This document shows, one piece after another, positions 25,142 through 34,739 of a DNA stretch of 48,930 bases. Positions within the stretch are counted from its first letter, which is position 1, and each line of letters begins with the position of its first letter. Under the pieces are notes generated by a model. It worked only from the letters and a program-made list of their open reading frames with translations, ran no database searches and had not been told where the DNA came from. The position numbers and the translations under genes are program-made. Source of the DNA: Archangium sp. (lineage in GTDB: Bacteria; Myxococcota; Myxococcia; Myxococcales; Myxococcaceae); contig JALHMW010000034.1 in the NCBI GenBank assembly GCA_022843845.1, positions 1 to 48,930 of the forward strand. The letters run 5' to 3'.

Positions 25142-25595
25142 GTTGATCTGAAATGAGCCATTCTCGGACCTCGGGATGAACGGGAGTGCCTGAATCTGCC
25201 AGTCCTGTGGCTCTAGGTTTTCGTAGGTAGAGTTCCCCCAACTCACTGATGGAGAAGGCTCTGACCCCCAGTTTGTCCACCAGCGAAAGGTCGGTCACTT
25301 CCAGTTCCTTTGCTGTGTTGGGCTCTACCTCGCTTGGCGGCTTCACAAGCTGCACTTCAAGTTTGACACACCAGGGGCCCTCCGTGCCTGGCCAACCGCG
25401 ACTCCACCTCAGGGACACGAGTTGTCGAATGTGAGGGAGAACCGGTCTTAGTCTCTCTCGCAAGTTCTTTGCGAATCGGTTCGGTGCAATCAGGTCGGCG
25501 GGGTCGAGCTGCGTCACGTCGCCTAGCACGAGAACCCATCCGTCTCCTGGCTGTGTTCGCGCGCTAGGGGCCGAGTCGTAGATCGATTCAATCAT
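25134..25595 (-). CDS. Small soluble hypothetical protein in RHS-associated cluster
   Basis: 153 residues, acidic, no leader. It starts MIESIYDSAPSARTQ and continues with GWVLVLGDVTQLDPADLIAP, a run of basic helix (RFAKNLRERLRPVLPHIRQL), a strand-rich middle (CVKLEVQLVKPPSEVEP) and FSISELGELYLRKPRATG. Not assigned to a family. It overlaps the downstream membrane-protein gene by 8 bp, so the two are probably a functional pair. Confidence 0.6.
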   Translation of the reverse strand: MIESIYDSAPSARTQPGDGWVLVLGDVTQLDPADLIAPNRFAKNLRERLRPVLPHIRQLVSLRWSRGWPGTEGPWCVKLEVQLVKPPSEVEPNTAKELEVTDLSLVDKLGVRAFSISELGELYLRKPRATGLADSGTPVHPEVREWLISDQHG

Positions 25596-25709
25596 GTCAT
25601 GGCATTCCGTTCGGCTTGCCTGACGAGTTCGTATTGACGATGGCGCCTCGGCAGCACGAGACCAGCGTTGAGTCGAAGTGGAAGAGGGCTTGCTCTTTCA
25701 TGTTCCGCG

Positions 25710-25997
25710 TCAGGGAGGAGATGACGAATACAGCACCAAGCCGAAACTCAGAACAAGCGACACGACAAAGGCAATACCCAGCTTCCTCAGTAGCCTCTGA
25801 AGTGGCGCGATCCTTGCGACCGCCTCTGGCGAAGCGCTGGCCACTGCTCTGCCAACCGCATCGGGATGAGAGGCAGTTCTCCACGAGACGTTGGCCCCGC
25901 TTCGCGACAGCACAATGAGGATCCAGTTGCGAACTGCGACTCCCGCGGCTGCCAAGAATATTGGTGAGGCTGCGAGTAGGGTAAGGGCCATACTCAT
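25710..25997 (-). CDS. Small two-helix membrane protein in RHS-associated cluster
   Basis: 95 residues from the ATG at 25997, which has a GGAGAG ribosome site just upstream; longer frames (to 26213 or 26220) have unnatural composition. Two hydrophobic segments: ALTLLAASPIFLAAAGVAV near the start and LGIAFVVSLVLSFGLVLY near the end, with a polar loop between. No family recognised. A 200-bp gap without an obvious gene separates it from the 52-residue gene upstream. Confidence 0.6.
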   Translation of the reverse strand: MSMALTLLAASPIFLAAAGVAVRNWILIVLSRSGANVSWRTASHPDAVGRAVASASPEAVARIAPLQRLLRKLGIAFVVSLVLSFGLVLYSSSPP

Positions 25998-26197
25998 CGT
26001 CTCTCCACGGTCGATATTTACGGAAGTTGGTGCTCGCGCAATTGAGGGAGACTCCTGCACCGACGCTGACACCTCCTTCCGCCAGTGCCGGTCTGAGGCG
26101 GCAGCAGGAGCTGGCCCGTCTGACTGGCCGCGGCAGCCTCTCGCGTACCTCGCAAAGCACGGGGTCGGTTCTCCAGCCGAAATGCAGAGCAGGGAGT

Positions 26198-26356
26198 TCA
26201 ACCAGAACCCCAAAATGCATCAGAGAGACGGCTCAGCCAGCGGCGAAGTACTACTCGAATTGGCTCCTTCCCTCGAATCAAGCTTATCACCAGGGATGCG
26301 GTGGAAAGCAGAGCAGCAGCGATCGCCAGAAGAAATGCCCAGTCTTCAAACGACAT
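26198..26356 (-). CDS. 52-residue membrane peptide immediately after the RHS gene
   Basis: A small gene below usual annotation length. The ATG at 26356 has a near-perfect ribosome site (AAAGGAG, 6 nt spacing) and lies 15 bp after the RHS stop. The product has one membrane helix (WAFLLAIAAALLSTASLVIS) followed by a basic tail (RGKEPIRVVLRRWLSRLSD), ending in TGA. The position suggests an immunity or targeting partner of the RHS C-terminus. It could also be a chance ORF, but the ribosome site argues against that. Confidence 0.6.
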   Translation of the reverse strand: MSFEDWAFLLAIAAALLSTASLVISLIRGKEPIRVVLRRWLSRLSDAFWGSG

Positions 26357-26371
26357 GCTCGGACTCCTTTC

Positions 26372-29300
26372 TTACAACGACATCCCCGCAAGCTCCGAAA
26401 GATAGTCGACGACCGAGCTTCGACTTCGAAGGTTTCGCAGTTTCTGAATCGCTACATCTGTGACCGTCGGCTCCCATGGATCGTCGTATTCAGTCCCCAT
26501 AGGAAGCACTCCGAGAAGGTTCACCGGGGTCGAGTTGGAGCAGGGCTCGTCCCATGCCTCGCGCCACTGCTGGGCGCCGCGCTTGAAGGCGGAGTTCGCT
26601 CCCGAGAGATTAAACAGACCCCACGCCCCAAGAACGACCCCACCAACTACTGTCTCTGACGTCAATGCAGCCCCAATAAGTTTGGGTACACCGACCGCGA
26701 TCAGCCTTCCCGCATTCGCAGCATTCCCAATCGACGAGACCAGTTTGGTGAGATTGAGAAGTCCCGTAGGGTCAAAGTGGTCGGTGGGCGAGTTATTGGC
26801 GTAGGCATAGAAGTTTGCCTCACCGCTCGCGAACCCGATCGGATCCTTGGACACCCACCTGCCGGCCGAAACGTCGTAGTCGCGGGCGCCGAAGCGCGTC
26901 AGGCCGGTGTCGAGGTCGAAGAGGCCGCCGGCAAAGCCGAAGGGCTGGAAGCCTGGGCTTGAGTCTGAGGTGATGGCTCCCCACGAGTCATAGTCGATGC
27001 GTTGAGCTACCTGTCCGGTGGCGACGTTGATGAGGAGTCGGACGCTGCCGAGGACGTCGCGGACGTACCGGTACGTGACGCCACCTCGAAGCATCACGTC
27101 AGGTGAGTGGCTCAGCGTTCCGTAGATGAAGCGACTGACGACGGCCCCACTCCCGTTGATCTCGGCAACGATGCGGAGTTGTCCATCGTAGAGCCAGCCC
27201 TTCTCGAGCGTACCGTTCCGCTTCTTGCCGACTCGGCGGCCACGGGAGTCGATGACGTACTCGAGGCGAGTGGAGTCAGGCAGCGTCGCTGACAACAGGC
27301 CTCCGACGCCGTCGTAGACGTACTGGGTGACTTGCGGGCCCTCAGTCTTCCTCGTCCGGTTGCCGAAGGCGTCGTGCCCAAAGGTGACTGCGCCTGACGT
27401 CAGCTGCCTGTCCTGCGCATCGAAGGTGGCCGCGACGCCATCGGCCGACACGCGGTTGCCGTTGCCGTCGTAGGCCCAGACTCCGACAGACTGCCCGTCG
27501 CGTCTCGCCTGGCTGAGGCGAGAGGCGCTGTCGTAGGCGTACTCCCATCGATTCGAAGTCCCCTGGACGGCGACGTCCTTGGCGGTGATGCGGCCGATGT
27601 CGTCCCACGTGAGGGCTTCGCGAAAGACAACCGTCGAGCCGACACGAGTCTCGATGGAGGCCGGGGCGCCGTAGACGTCGTAGGTGTACGAGGTGGTGAT
27701 GATGCCCGTGGTGGCTGTCTGAAGTTGGCCTGTGGTGGCGCTGCGAGCCATGACGACTGGGCCCGCCGCGGTGAGGAGTCCGTCATCGTCGTAGGCGTAC
27801 GCGACGCCCGCGTCATTGACTGCCAACTCGACGACCCTGAAGTCCTCGTCGTAGCGACGACTGACGCTGCCAGAGACGAGGCCGGAGGACGACTCGCGCA
27901 CGGGCAGCATGCCGTCGTGCCGCCAGTCGATGCGTTGGCCATCGCGGGAGGACGAGACCAGCTGGCCCGTCATCGTCGAGTAGTCGTACGTCGAAGTCGC
28001 CCACGGAGCCGCAATGCGTGTCACGCGGCCGGAGATGTCGCGGGTCAGCGTGGTGCTGGTGGCGTCGGGATGGACGATGGACGACACCTGCGAGTCCCGC
28101 GTCCAGGAGTACGACTCGTTGCCGACGCCAGCCACCATGGGCGGAGCGTAGCCCGTCACTTCATTCACCTTCGAATACGCAAAGGCATGGGCAGGCTTCC
28201 CTGGAGGGGTGAGAGACGTCAGGTTGCCGTTGCCGTCCCAGCCGAAGGCGTAGGCCGCCATGTCAGGGCGCGTGGCCGAGTCGAGCTGTCCAGTGGCGTC
28301 GGTGCTGAAGCGCGTCGTCCGCGCCAGAGCGTCTGTGAGAGAGTCCGTGAAGCCGTTGCTGCCATAGGTGACATCGACGCGGCGCATGCCCTGGGCGACT
28401 CGAGTCGCCCGGCCTCGGCTGTCGTACGTCACCTGGGTGGGGGCAACTCCGGGGGAAGCCGACGAGACGGCGCGTCCCTTGTCGTCGAGCGTCACCGACG
28501 ACACGCGCCCGAGCGGTGACGTCAGACGCAGTGTCTTGTCATTGGCGGTGTAGACAGACAGCCATCGCTTGCCGTTGATGGTGGACTCTTCCTCGAGGCG
28601 ACTCAACGTTGAGACATCGCCTGGCGCGGCCAGCGTCACGGTGCGCTTCGCCGTCGACAGGCGCGTCAGGCCCGAGGGCAGCACCACTGATGTCGAGCCC
28701 GGGTAGGTCGACTGGCTGCCGAACCGCGAGTCCGACGCCAGCCTTGTCGTCACCACTACGCCGTCGGAGGTGGCTGTCGAGGTGACGCCACCTGAAGCGT
28801 AAGTTGCCCTGAGGGTATCGTCGGGCGCGGTGTTGCGGTAGCGACGTAACTGCCCGTCTTCGAGATACTCGTAGCGCGTCGTCTTGCCCTCTGGCGTCAC
28901 GGTGGAGACGGCGTACCCACCGCGCAGGGACTCACGTACCAGTCGCTTCTCGTTTCCAAGCGCGTTGGTGTCGCCAACCAGCCGGCCATCGGCGTCGTAC
29001 TGGAAGCGCGCTGCGTTCCCGTTGGCGTCCTCCCACGACTCGGGCAGGCCAACTGCGTTCCATCCGACCTTCACTGTGCGCATGCGCCCGTCCACGAGAG
29101 ACTTCACCCGACCCGACTCATCCACAGTGGCCGTCAGCACGTGGCCGTCCTTCGCCCGGAAGCCAGCGAAGCGCCCCTGACCGTCGCGGAGCACCTGCGT
29201 CTCGTCGCCGTTCCTATCGACGATGGTCCCCAGCTGGCCCTGGCCATTCCAGACGAACCGCCAGCTGTCGGCGCCCGTCAGCGTCTCGATGGTCCGCAAG

Positions 29301-32300
29301 TGCCGGCCCGATGGGTCAAAGACGTACAGCTCGCTGCCATCGCCACTGCCGACGGCCCGCTCGCCAAGGGAGAGGCCTCGCTGCGGTTGCAGCACTTGCA
29401 CGGTGCCGAACCAGGCTTCAGCGAAGAGGACTCGGCCGTCAGCCAGGGCGACGACTTCTCTCGTCTGCCCGAGTCTTGCTGCTGGCCCAGGCATGTCGAC
29501 GTCAGGCGTGCGGCCGAGCGGAAGTGTCCCGTCTCCGGCGACGGTGCTGATCCGTCCGTCGACGCCGATGACGCGAACCCGGCCGCCTGGGCGCATTCCG
29601 CTCCCGCCTCTGTCGGCGACGTACACCCGGCCCTCGGCGTCGGCGGCGACGCCCATGACGTCAGCGAAACGCACTGCGCTGCCGCTGACGCCGTCTTCGA
29701 CTGACGTGCCGCCCCCCGCCACCAGGGACACCCGGCCATCGGGTGCAATTCGTCGCAGCGTCGCCCTGTTGTCGGTGATGTAGAGACTTCCGTCTGGCCC
29801 CTCAGCCATGCGCTTGCCGAAGGTGGAGAAGCTGACGCCGAAGGGCGACGCTGCTTCGAGTGGCGTGCTCCCGCCCGAAGAGGCTCCGCCAGCAGCCTTC
29901 TCGAGCCTCCCGTCAGTGGTGAGTTTGAAGAGAATGTCGCCAACCGCACCGCCGCCGAAGGCGAAGAAGTAGAGGCTGCCATCTCGGCTGACGAGCAACG
30001 TCTTTGGCGCATCGAGCTTGGTGGCGGTCGGCGAGTCGCCAACGGCGGGAACCCCACGCATGCCGGAGCCGACGACGGTGGTAACGATGCCCGACTTGCC
30101 GTCCACACGACGAATGCGCTGGTTGTCGGTGTCGGCGATGTACAAGTCGCCAGCCGGAGTTACCGCCAGGCCATCGATGCCACTGAAGAGTGCCGCCTTC
30201 GCGTCGGCGCCGTCTCCGCCGAAGCCTCGCGAGGCCAGGTTTCCCGCTACCGACGAAAGCGTCGCGCCGTCAGCAGACAGCTTTCGCACGACCCGACTGT
30301 TGTCGACGAAGTACAGACTTCCATCGGCGCCCGCGACGAGGTGTGAGGGTTGGTTGAGTCCGGCTCCCTTCGCAGGGCCTGTTTCGAGCCTCGTGCTTCC
30401 GCCACCCGCAAACACCTGCACTGTCGCGCCAAGGTCCGACGTGCGCACCGTGTCTCCAGTGCCCGAGTAGAGGGTGCCTGTCGAGGCGGAGTACCCATGC
30501 AGGATGCCAAGACTGAGCCCTCCAAGCGCTTCGGGGCCGGTCCAGTTGCCAAGCAGCACTTCCTGCGACTTCGAGATGAACGCCTTTTGCCGGGTGGGTC
30601 CGACCTCAACGGCGCCATCGATGGGCGGCCAGGCCGCGAAGGATGGCGGAGTGAGGACGATGGTCGTCGACACACCGCCGCCTCGACGCGCGGTGCCACC
30701 CGTGCGGACGTACATGCCTCCGTAGACGAAGCCGGCTTTCACCGTCGCGTTGACCGGCCCGCGCACCGTCCGTCCGAAGGCGTCCTTGCCGTCCCATGAG
30801 ACGCGCACCACTTCGCCTTCACCGGCGTCAGGAGCGTCGACCGTCACTTGCCTCCCACCGACTTCCAACACCACGCGTCCGGCCGACGCACCCTTCACGC
30901 CACCGTCCGCGCCTGTCAGCAGAGGAACGTCGAGGGAGAACGACGGCCGCGGCTGCCGGTGGCTGTGCAGGAAAGCCGCGATTCCCGTTCCCGGAATCGA
31001 TACTGACTCCGAGACTGTCTGGTTTTGCACGTCGATGATGCTGCCCGTCTCTTTGCACCCACCGGGACACGCGCCCGGCACCTTTCCTCCGCTGCCAGCG
31101 CAGGTGCCGCTGCAGACCCAGGCATAGTTGTCGTCATCCGTAGAGAAGTGTGTCGTCTCGGCCCGGACGTATTGGTTTCCCATCGTCAGTTTCGAGGCGA
31201 TGACGTCCGCCTCACCTGCCAACAGGGGCATCTCACTGTCGACCGCGCCGTCGCCCGTGACGTCCAGTCCGCCGGCCAACGCCTGAACTACGAGGCCGTT
31301 GCTGCCGGCTTTCCACTGAGCCTCGGCTGGCCGGTAGCTGCCCCGGGGAACAAAGCTACCCACTGGGGCCGAGAGGAAGTTGTCGACGTAGTACGCGACC
31401 GGTTGACTGAAGGTGACGCCTGCTGCGCCTATCGCGCGGGCTTCATCGACGGAGAACTCCGCTGCGAAGGTGTAGGCCGAGGCGCCCGGCAGGCTGGCCG
31501 GCATCGCCTGGGGACCGCGCTTGCCGACGGTGTACTCCGTCACTCGCAGCGTCACCGTCGACAGTGGGCGTGTGGTGCCGTCGGGCATGTCAGCGACGGC
31601 CGTCGTGCCGGGCGGGATGAAGAGGCGGACGACGCGGCTGCCCGACTCGTCGGTGTGGCTCGAGGCCTCGTGAAAGCCTCCAGCAGGCAGCGCGACCGCC
31701 GTCGACTTCTCGTCGACACGCAGCAACACCACGTCCTCCTCGAGTTGCTGGAAGCGGCCCTTCACCGCGAGGACTTGTCGCTGCGCGGTGAGGAACGCCG
31801 GAGCCGCCATCGTCACGGTGTGCTGGCCCGCTGGGACGACCAGGTCGAAAGCGCCGTCGGCGCGGCTGAAGGTGCTGCCGAGCTCGGGCCTGCCATGAAT
31901 CGAGATGCGCACTCCGGGAAGGACGGTGCCTGAAGGCGTCAGGGTTCTGCCGTGAATGGCTGCAATGACATCACATGAGAGCTTCGACGCGTCTGCGCCC
32001 TGCTGGGGAGCACTCGCGCCAGTGAAAAAGAACTGCATCGCGGCGCAGAAGTCGGTGGAAATCGACTCGTCCGTCGAGGGCAGGGTGAATCGAGGAGCGC
32101 CACCAGCCTCGGCCGTCAGGAGCGGCGATTCGTTTCCCGCCGCATCTCGCGCCTTCACCGTCAAACGCTCGTGCGTGCCAACGGCCAGCCCTGTGAGTGC
32201 GACGGTTGGCGTCGTCGTCTCGGCCAGCCGTTGGCCTTCCTTCTCGACGATGTAGCCCGTGACGCCGACGTCGTCGGAGGCGTCCGGCCAGCTGGCCGTC

Positions 32301-32446
32301 GCGCCGGTCTCAGTCACGTCAGTCAGAGTGATGATTGCGTCAGGAGGCCACGTGGGCGCAGTGACGTCTTTCCCGTCGGGCATCTCCTTCTGGCAGGTGC
32401 ACGCAGCCCCCCATGCAAGGAAGATCACGCCAAGCGTTCGTCGCAT
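26372..32446 (-). CDS. RHS/YD-repeat lipoprotein with variable C-terminal domain
   Basis: 2024 residues from the ATG at 32446 (the frame continues upstream but only this start gives a leader). The leader ends in a lipobox GAAC (Cys16). Order: fibronectin-III-like domain (about 30-120), carboxypeptidase-regulatory-like beta domain (near GRTLTPSGTVLPGVRISIHG), a long unrecognised region, NHL-type propeller repeats (LYIADTDNQRIRRVDG and similar), many YD repeats, and the RHS core end RFGARDYDVSAGRWVSKDPI followed by DPTGLL. The last 127 residues (26375-26755) are unique and include a hydrophobic stretch (LIAVGVPKLIGAALT, VVGGVVLGAWGLFNL). RHS shells enclose and release C-terminal toxins (established knowledge); being a lipoprotein, this one is likely displayed at the cell surface. 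Confidence 0.88.
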   Translation of the reverse strand: MRRTLGVIFLAWGAACTCQKEMPDGKDVTAPTWPPDAIITLTDVTETGATASWPDASDDVGVTGYIVEKEGQRLAETTTPTVALTGLAVGTHERLTVKARDAAGNESPLLTAEAGGAPRFTLPSTDESISTDFCAAMQFFFTGASAPQQGADASKLSCDVIAAIHGRTLTPSGTVLPGVRISIHGRPELGSTFSRADGAFDLVVPAGQHTVTMAAPAFLTAQRQVLAVKGRFQQLEEDVVLLRVDEKSTAVALPAGGFHEASSHTDESGSRVVRLFIPPGTTAVADMPDGTTRPLSTVTLRVTEYTVGKRGPQAMPASLPGASAYTFAAEFSVDEARAIGAAGVTFSQPVAYYVDNFLSAPVGSFVPRGSYRPAEAQWKAGSNGLVVQALAGGLDVTGDGAVDSEMPLLAGEADVIASKLTMGNQYVRAETTHFSTDDDNYAWVCSGTCAGSGGKVPGACPGGCKETGSIIDVQNQTVSESVSIPGTGIAAFLHSHRQPRPSFSLDVPLLTGADGGVKGASAGRVVLEVGGRQVTVDAPDAGEGEVVRVSWDGKDAFGRTVRGPVNATVKAGFVYGGMYVRTGGTARRGGGVSTTIVLTPPSFAAWPPIDGAVEVGPTRQKAFISKSQEVLLGNWTGPEALGGLSLGILHGYSASTGTLYSGTGDTVRTSDLGATVQVFAGGGSTRLETGPAKGAGLNQPSHLVAGADGSLYFVDNSRVVRKLSADGATLSSVAGNLASRGFGGDGADAKAALFSGIDGLAVTPAGDLYIADTDNQRIRRVDGKSGIVTTVVGSGMRGVPAVGDSPTATKLDAPKTLLVSRDGSLYFFAFGGGAVGDILFKLTTDGRLEKAAGGASSGGSTPLEAASPFGVSFSTFGKRMAEGPDGSLYITDNRATLRRIAPDGRVSLVAGGGTSVEDGVSGSAVRFADVMGVAADAEGRVYVADRGGSGMRPGGRVRVIGVDGRISTVAGDGTLPLGRTPDVDMPGPAARLGQTREVVALADGRVLFAEAWFGTVQVLQPQRGLSLGERAVGSGDGSELYVFDPSGRHLRTIETLTGADSWRFVWNGQGQLGTIVDRNGDETQVLRDGQGRFAGFRAKDGHVLTATVDESGRVKSLVDGRMRTVKVGWNAVGLPESWEDANGNAARFQYDADGRLVGDTNALGNEKRLVRESLRGGYAVSTVTPEGKTTRYEYLEDGQLRRYRNTAPDDTLRATYASGGVTSTATSDGVVVTTRLASDSRFGSQSTYPGSTSVVLPSGLTRLSTAKRTVTLAAPGDVSTLSRLEEESTINGKRWLSVYTANDKTLRLTSPLGRVSSVTLDDKGRAVSSASPGVAPTQVTYDSRGRATRVAQGMRRVDVTYGSNGFTDSLTDALARTTRFSTDATGQLDSATRPDMAAYAFGWDGNGNLTSLTPPGKPAHAFAYSKVNEVTGYAPPMVAGVGNESYSWTRDSQVSSIVHPDATSTTLTRDISGRVTRIAAPWATSTYDYSTMTGQLVSSSRDGQRIDWRHDGMLPVRESSSGLVSGSVSRRYDEDFRVVELAVNDAGVAYAYDDDGLLTAAGPVVMARSATTGQLQTATTGIITTSYTYDVYGAPASIETRVGSTVVFREALTWDDIGRITAKDVAVQGTSNRWEYAYDSASRLSQARRDGQSVGVWAYDGNGNRVSADGVAATFDAQDRQLTSGAVTFGHDAFGNRTRKTEGPQVTQYVYDGVGGLLSATLPDSTRLEYVIDSRGRRVGKKRNGTLEKGWLYDGQLRIVAEINGSGAVVSRFIYGTLSHSPDVMLRGGVTYRYVRDVLGSVRLLINVATGQVAQRIDYDSWGAITSDSSPGFQPFGFAGGLFDLDTGLTRFGARDYDVSAGRWVSKDPIGFASGEANFYAYANNSPTDHFDPTGLLNLTKLVSSIGNAANAGRLIAVGVPKLIGAALTSETVVGGVVLGAWGLFNLSGANSAFKRGAQQWREAWDEPCSNSTPVNLLGVLPMGTEYDDPWEPTVTDVAIQKLRNLRSRSSVVDYLSELAGMSL

Positions 32447-33155
32447 CGTCGAAGCCTCATTCGAAATTCTGCGTGGTTCAAGTGTGGCAGCGCCCGTGGC
32501 GCCAGCCCGGGATTCGGAGCGTCTCGTCGCCGCATTCAAGGACGACCCTGAGGGGGGATGCTGCTGGGCACGCGATGGGAGGAGCGCATGAACGTGGGCA
32601 GTGCATCGCGGGGCCCACCACCAAACCTCTGTGTTTGCATGAGGAACGTCGCCGAGCGCCGTTCGGGGAATGAGACGGGGCCAGTTCAGCGGACGCTGAC
32701 TGACCGCCACCTCCTGGTTCTCGGACGACGAATTGTCGAAGGCGAACAACACGGAAGCAGCTTCGTGGAGGGTGGACGATCAAGCAGTTCGATTGGCAGA
32801 CCCAGAGCCAGTCATCGAAGAACAAGGCCGGCATGTTGGCCAAAGGGCAGGTCGCAGAGCCCAGAGACGCAGTCAGCTCACGAGGCGATCAAGGGACCCG
32901 ATTCATGGCCCGATTCGACGCACCAGCGACGCGCACAGTGTACTGCGGGCCATGCTTGCCGGATTCGGAGCCTTCCGGGAACCGCGACCTGGTACCTCGT
33001 TGCGCGTCCAGCGCCACTCATCTGCAGTCAGCCCAAGGTCGAGTCGCGACTTGCTTCAAAGGCGTTGCTTGTGTGCGTGCGCAAGCCGGGTCATTGGCGA
33101 AAGAGGCGGCGGGTCTTTGGCGCCCAGTGGTCCCGTCGAACGAGAATGGGAGACG
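32447..33155. other. 709-bp gap upstream of the RHS gene
   Basis: Several frames are open on both strands here, but none has plausible composition, a ribosome site and a start together. It presumably holds the RHS promoter (minus strand, near 32450-32600) and that of the zinc-ribbon gene (plus strand). I could not identify recognisable promoter boxes. It may contain decayed gene fragments at the border between the RHS locus and the defence island. Confidence 0.4.
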
Positions 33156-33539
33156 ATGAGGACTCCGAAACGACGGGCGGGCGGCAAGACGAGAGCTCGC
33201 GTCTCGAAAAAGGGGCGCGTTCAACGCAAGCCGCTTCGGAATCCCGCAGTGCCGCACGACTCGGCGGTCGTCGGCCTCGGTAACCGGATCGAGCCGCTGC
33301 TCCGCAGCCTTGTCGCGCTGAGGGCGCAAGCCCTGGCCCTTGGCGTCTTCGCAGAGGACCGAGAACTGCTGGAGTGCCCGAAGTGTGGCTTGGGCGAGGA
33401 CGTCCTGAGCGACGGCCGACTCGTGACGTACCGGAGCGTGGCCGTGATGGACACGGGGCTCCGCTTCATCGAGGCGTCCGACGGGTGCTTTACCTGTCCC
33501 TCGTGCGGCACCGAGATTCTGCTCAACGAGCCGAGGTGA
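33156..33539 (+). CDS. Small zinc-ribbon protein
   Basis: 127 residues from an ATG with GGGAG a few bases upstream. The N-terminal 30 residues are strongly basic (RTPKRRAGGKTRARVSKKGR), suggesting nucleic-acid contact. Two CxxC knuckles, CPKC (C74, C77) and CPSC (C114, C117), flank a beta-rich insertion and would bind one zinc ion. No family name. It is the only plus-strand gene between the RHS locus and the defence island and is convergent with the AbiE pair across 225 bp in which I see no gene. Confidence 0.62.
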   Translation: MRTPKRRAGGKTRARVSKKGRVQRKPLRNPAVPHDSAVVGLGNRIEPLLRSLVALRAQALALGVFAEDRELLECPKCGLGEDVLSDGRLVTYRSVAVMDTGLRFIEASDGCFTCPSCGTEILLNEPR

Positions 33540-33764
33540 GTCGCGAGTCGTTCACGAGGGATGACCGAGAGCAAAGCGCGTTGCGGGCAGTCGTGAACGC
33601 CGATGTTCCGCCCGGCCGAGCCATCAGGCATCTGGGGGAGTCCGCGTGGCACCCGGGCATCATGGCCGACGAGTGGGCCTCTGCAATTCTTCAGGCGCGT
33701 CTGGACTTTTCAGCGGCCGGTGCTGGCTCCGAGGTTCATGGACTGGAGCATGGCGAGCACGACT

Positions 33765-34739
33765 TCATCCCGGCACTCGAATGCCAGGAGCTTCGAGCCA
33801 GCCGCGAATCGCCGCCGTGCACTCGTCGAGGGTTCTTCGCGGTCCCCAGAACATGGGACCAATCGCTGTGAACGCAGCTCGGATCGCTTCGCCGCGCTCG
33901 TTGGCTGGAATCACGAAGGCAGGATGTTCCGGGCTCGGGAGGGCCCTGATCTGTTTCTCTTGAACCATCTCGTCGGCGAGTTCGCGAGGGCTCGGGTAGC
34001 CGTCGAGGCTGGGCAGCTTTTCCGCGTTGGCGATGATGCGGGCGGCGTCCTCGTAATGGCGGACGAACGTCGCAGGTTCGCGGTCCTGGTTTGTGACCCG
34101 GCGAACGAGGGCGTCGATCTTTTCAAGCAACGTCACCAGCGGGTGGACGCACCGCACCTGTTTCGGTCGATTGTCGTCGTATGCGTCGAGTTGCTGCTGG
34201 GCCGCCAACTCTTCGTGCACGAACGAGGTCATGTCGCACGCAACTGACGGCGTCACACGTGCGCTCCCGATCTCGAGCAACACGAAGGGCTTCAGCACCC
34301 CGTTCAAACTCTCGAGATGCTTGCCTGGATAGACTGCTCGGACATTCACGCTGCGCCAGTGTTCATCGACGAGGTCTGGGTCGAGGTTCACGACCGCGCC
34401 GGGCACGACTATTGCGCCTGCGAGTGCTCGAAGGTGAGTCTCGCGTGCCGTTGTTGCCTTCGTGCTTTCTCTCTTCCAGTCGGTGACCGGCGGGATACCG
34501 TTTACGCTCCCGGGCTCGAGCTTCAGATCGAGGTCTTCGGAGAAGCGCTCGATGAGCGCGAACCCCTTCGAAAGTGAGGTCCCTCCCTTGAACCACATGT
34601 CGAACCCGCGCCGTTGAAGCGACCACAACACGTGGGTGACCCAGTAGTCCTTTTCAACCAGACCGACGGCAATCTTTCGCTTATCGGCGACAATTCTGAG
34701 GAGCGCGTCGAAATCTCTGTCGTCGTGGATGAAACTCAC
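33765..34739 (-). CDS. AbiEii-type nucleotidyltransferase toxin
   Basis: 324 residues from a GTG that overlaps the antitoxin stop (GTGA). Family motifs are intact: LVEKDYWVTHVL near the N-terminus, the nucleotide-binding KGGTSLSK (52-58) and the metal-binding SEDLDLKL (D69, D71). AbiEii proteins are DUF1814 nucleotidyltransferases that act as the toxin of type IV or type II-like AbiE abortive-infection systems; relatives modify tRNA 3' ends (established knowledge of MenT/AbiEii). The upstream gene is the matching AbiEi-type antitoxin. Confidence 0.86.
   Translation of the reverse strand: MSFIHDDRDFDALLRIVADKRKIAVGLVEKDYWVTHVLWSLQRRGFDMWFKGGTSLSKGFALIERFSEDLDLKLEPGSVNGIPPVTDWKRESTKATTARETHLRALAGAIVVPGAVVNLDPDLVDEHWRSVNVRAVYPGKHLESLNGVLKPFVLLEIGSARVTPSVACDMTSFVHEELAAQQQLDAYDDNRPKQVRCVHPLVTLLEKIDALVRRVTNQDREPATFVRHYEDAARIIANAEKLPSLDGYPSPRELADEMVQEKQIRALPSPEHPAFVIPANERGEAIRAAFTAIGPMFWGPRRTLDECTAAIRGWLEAPGIRVPG

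Noticed and set aside
26372..32446. RHS protein as a type VI secretion effector
   Set aside because: It has a lipoprotein leader and no PAAR or VgrG-related domain, so Sec export and surface display are more likely.
32478..32843. 121-codon minus-strand frame ahead of the RHS gene
   Set aside because: The first 30 residues look plausible but the rest is Arg/Pro/Ser/Cys-rich and it overlaps the RHS leader; no ribosome site was seen.
33540..33764. Continuation of the frame at 33374-33871 (plus strand) as a gene
   Set aside because: It overlaps the zinc-ribbon gene in another frame and the AbiEii end on the opposite strand, and has no start with a ribosome site.
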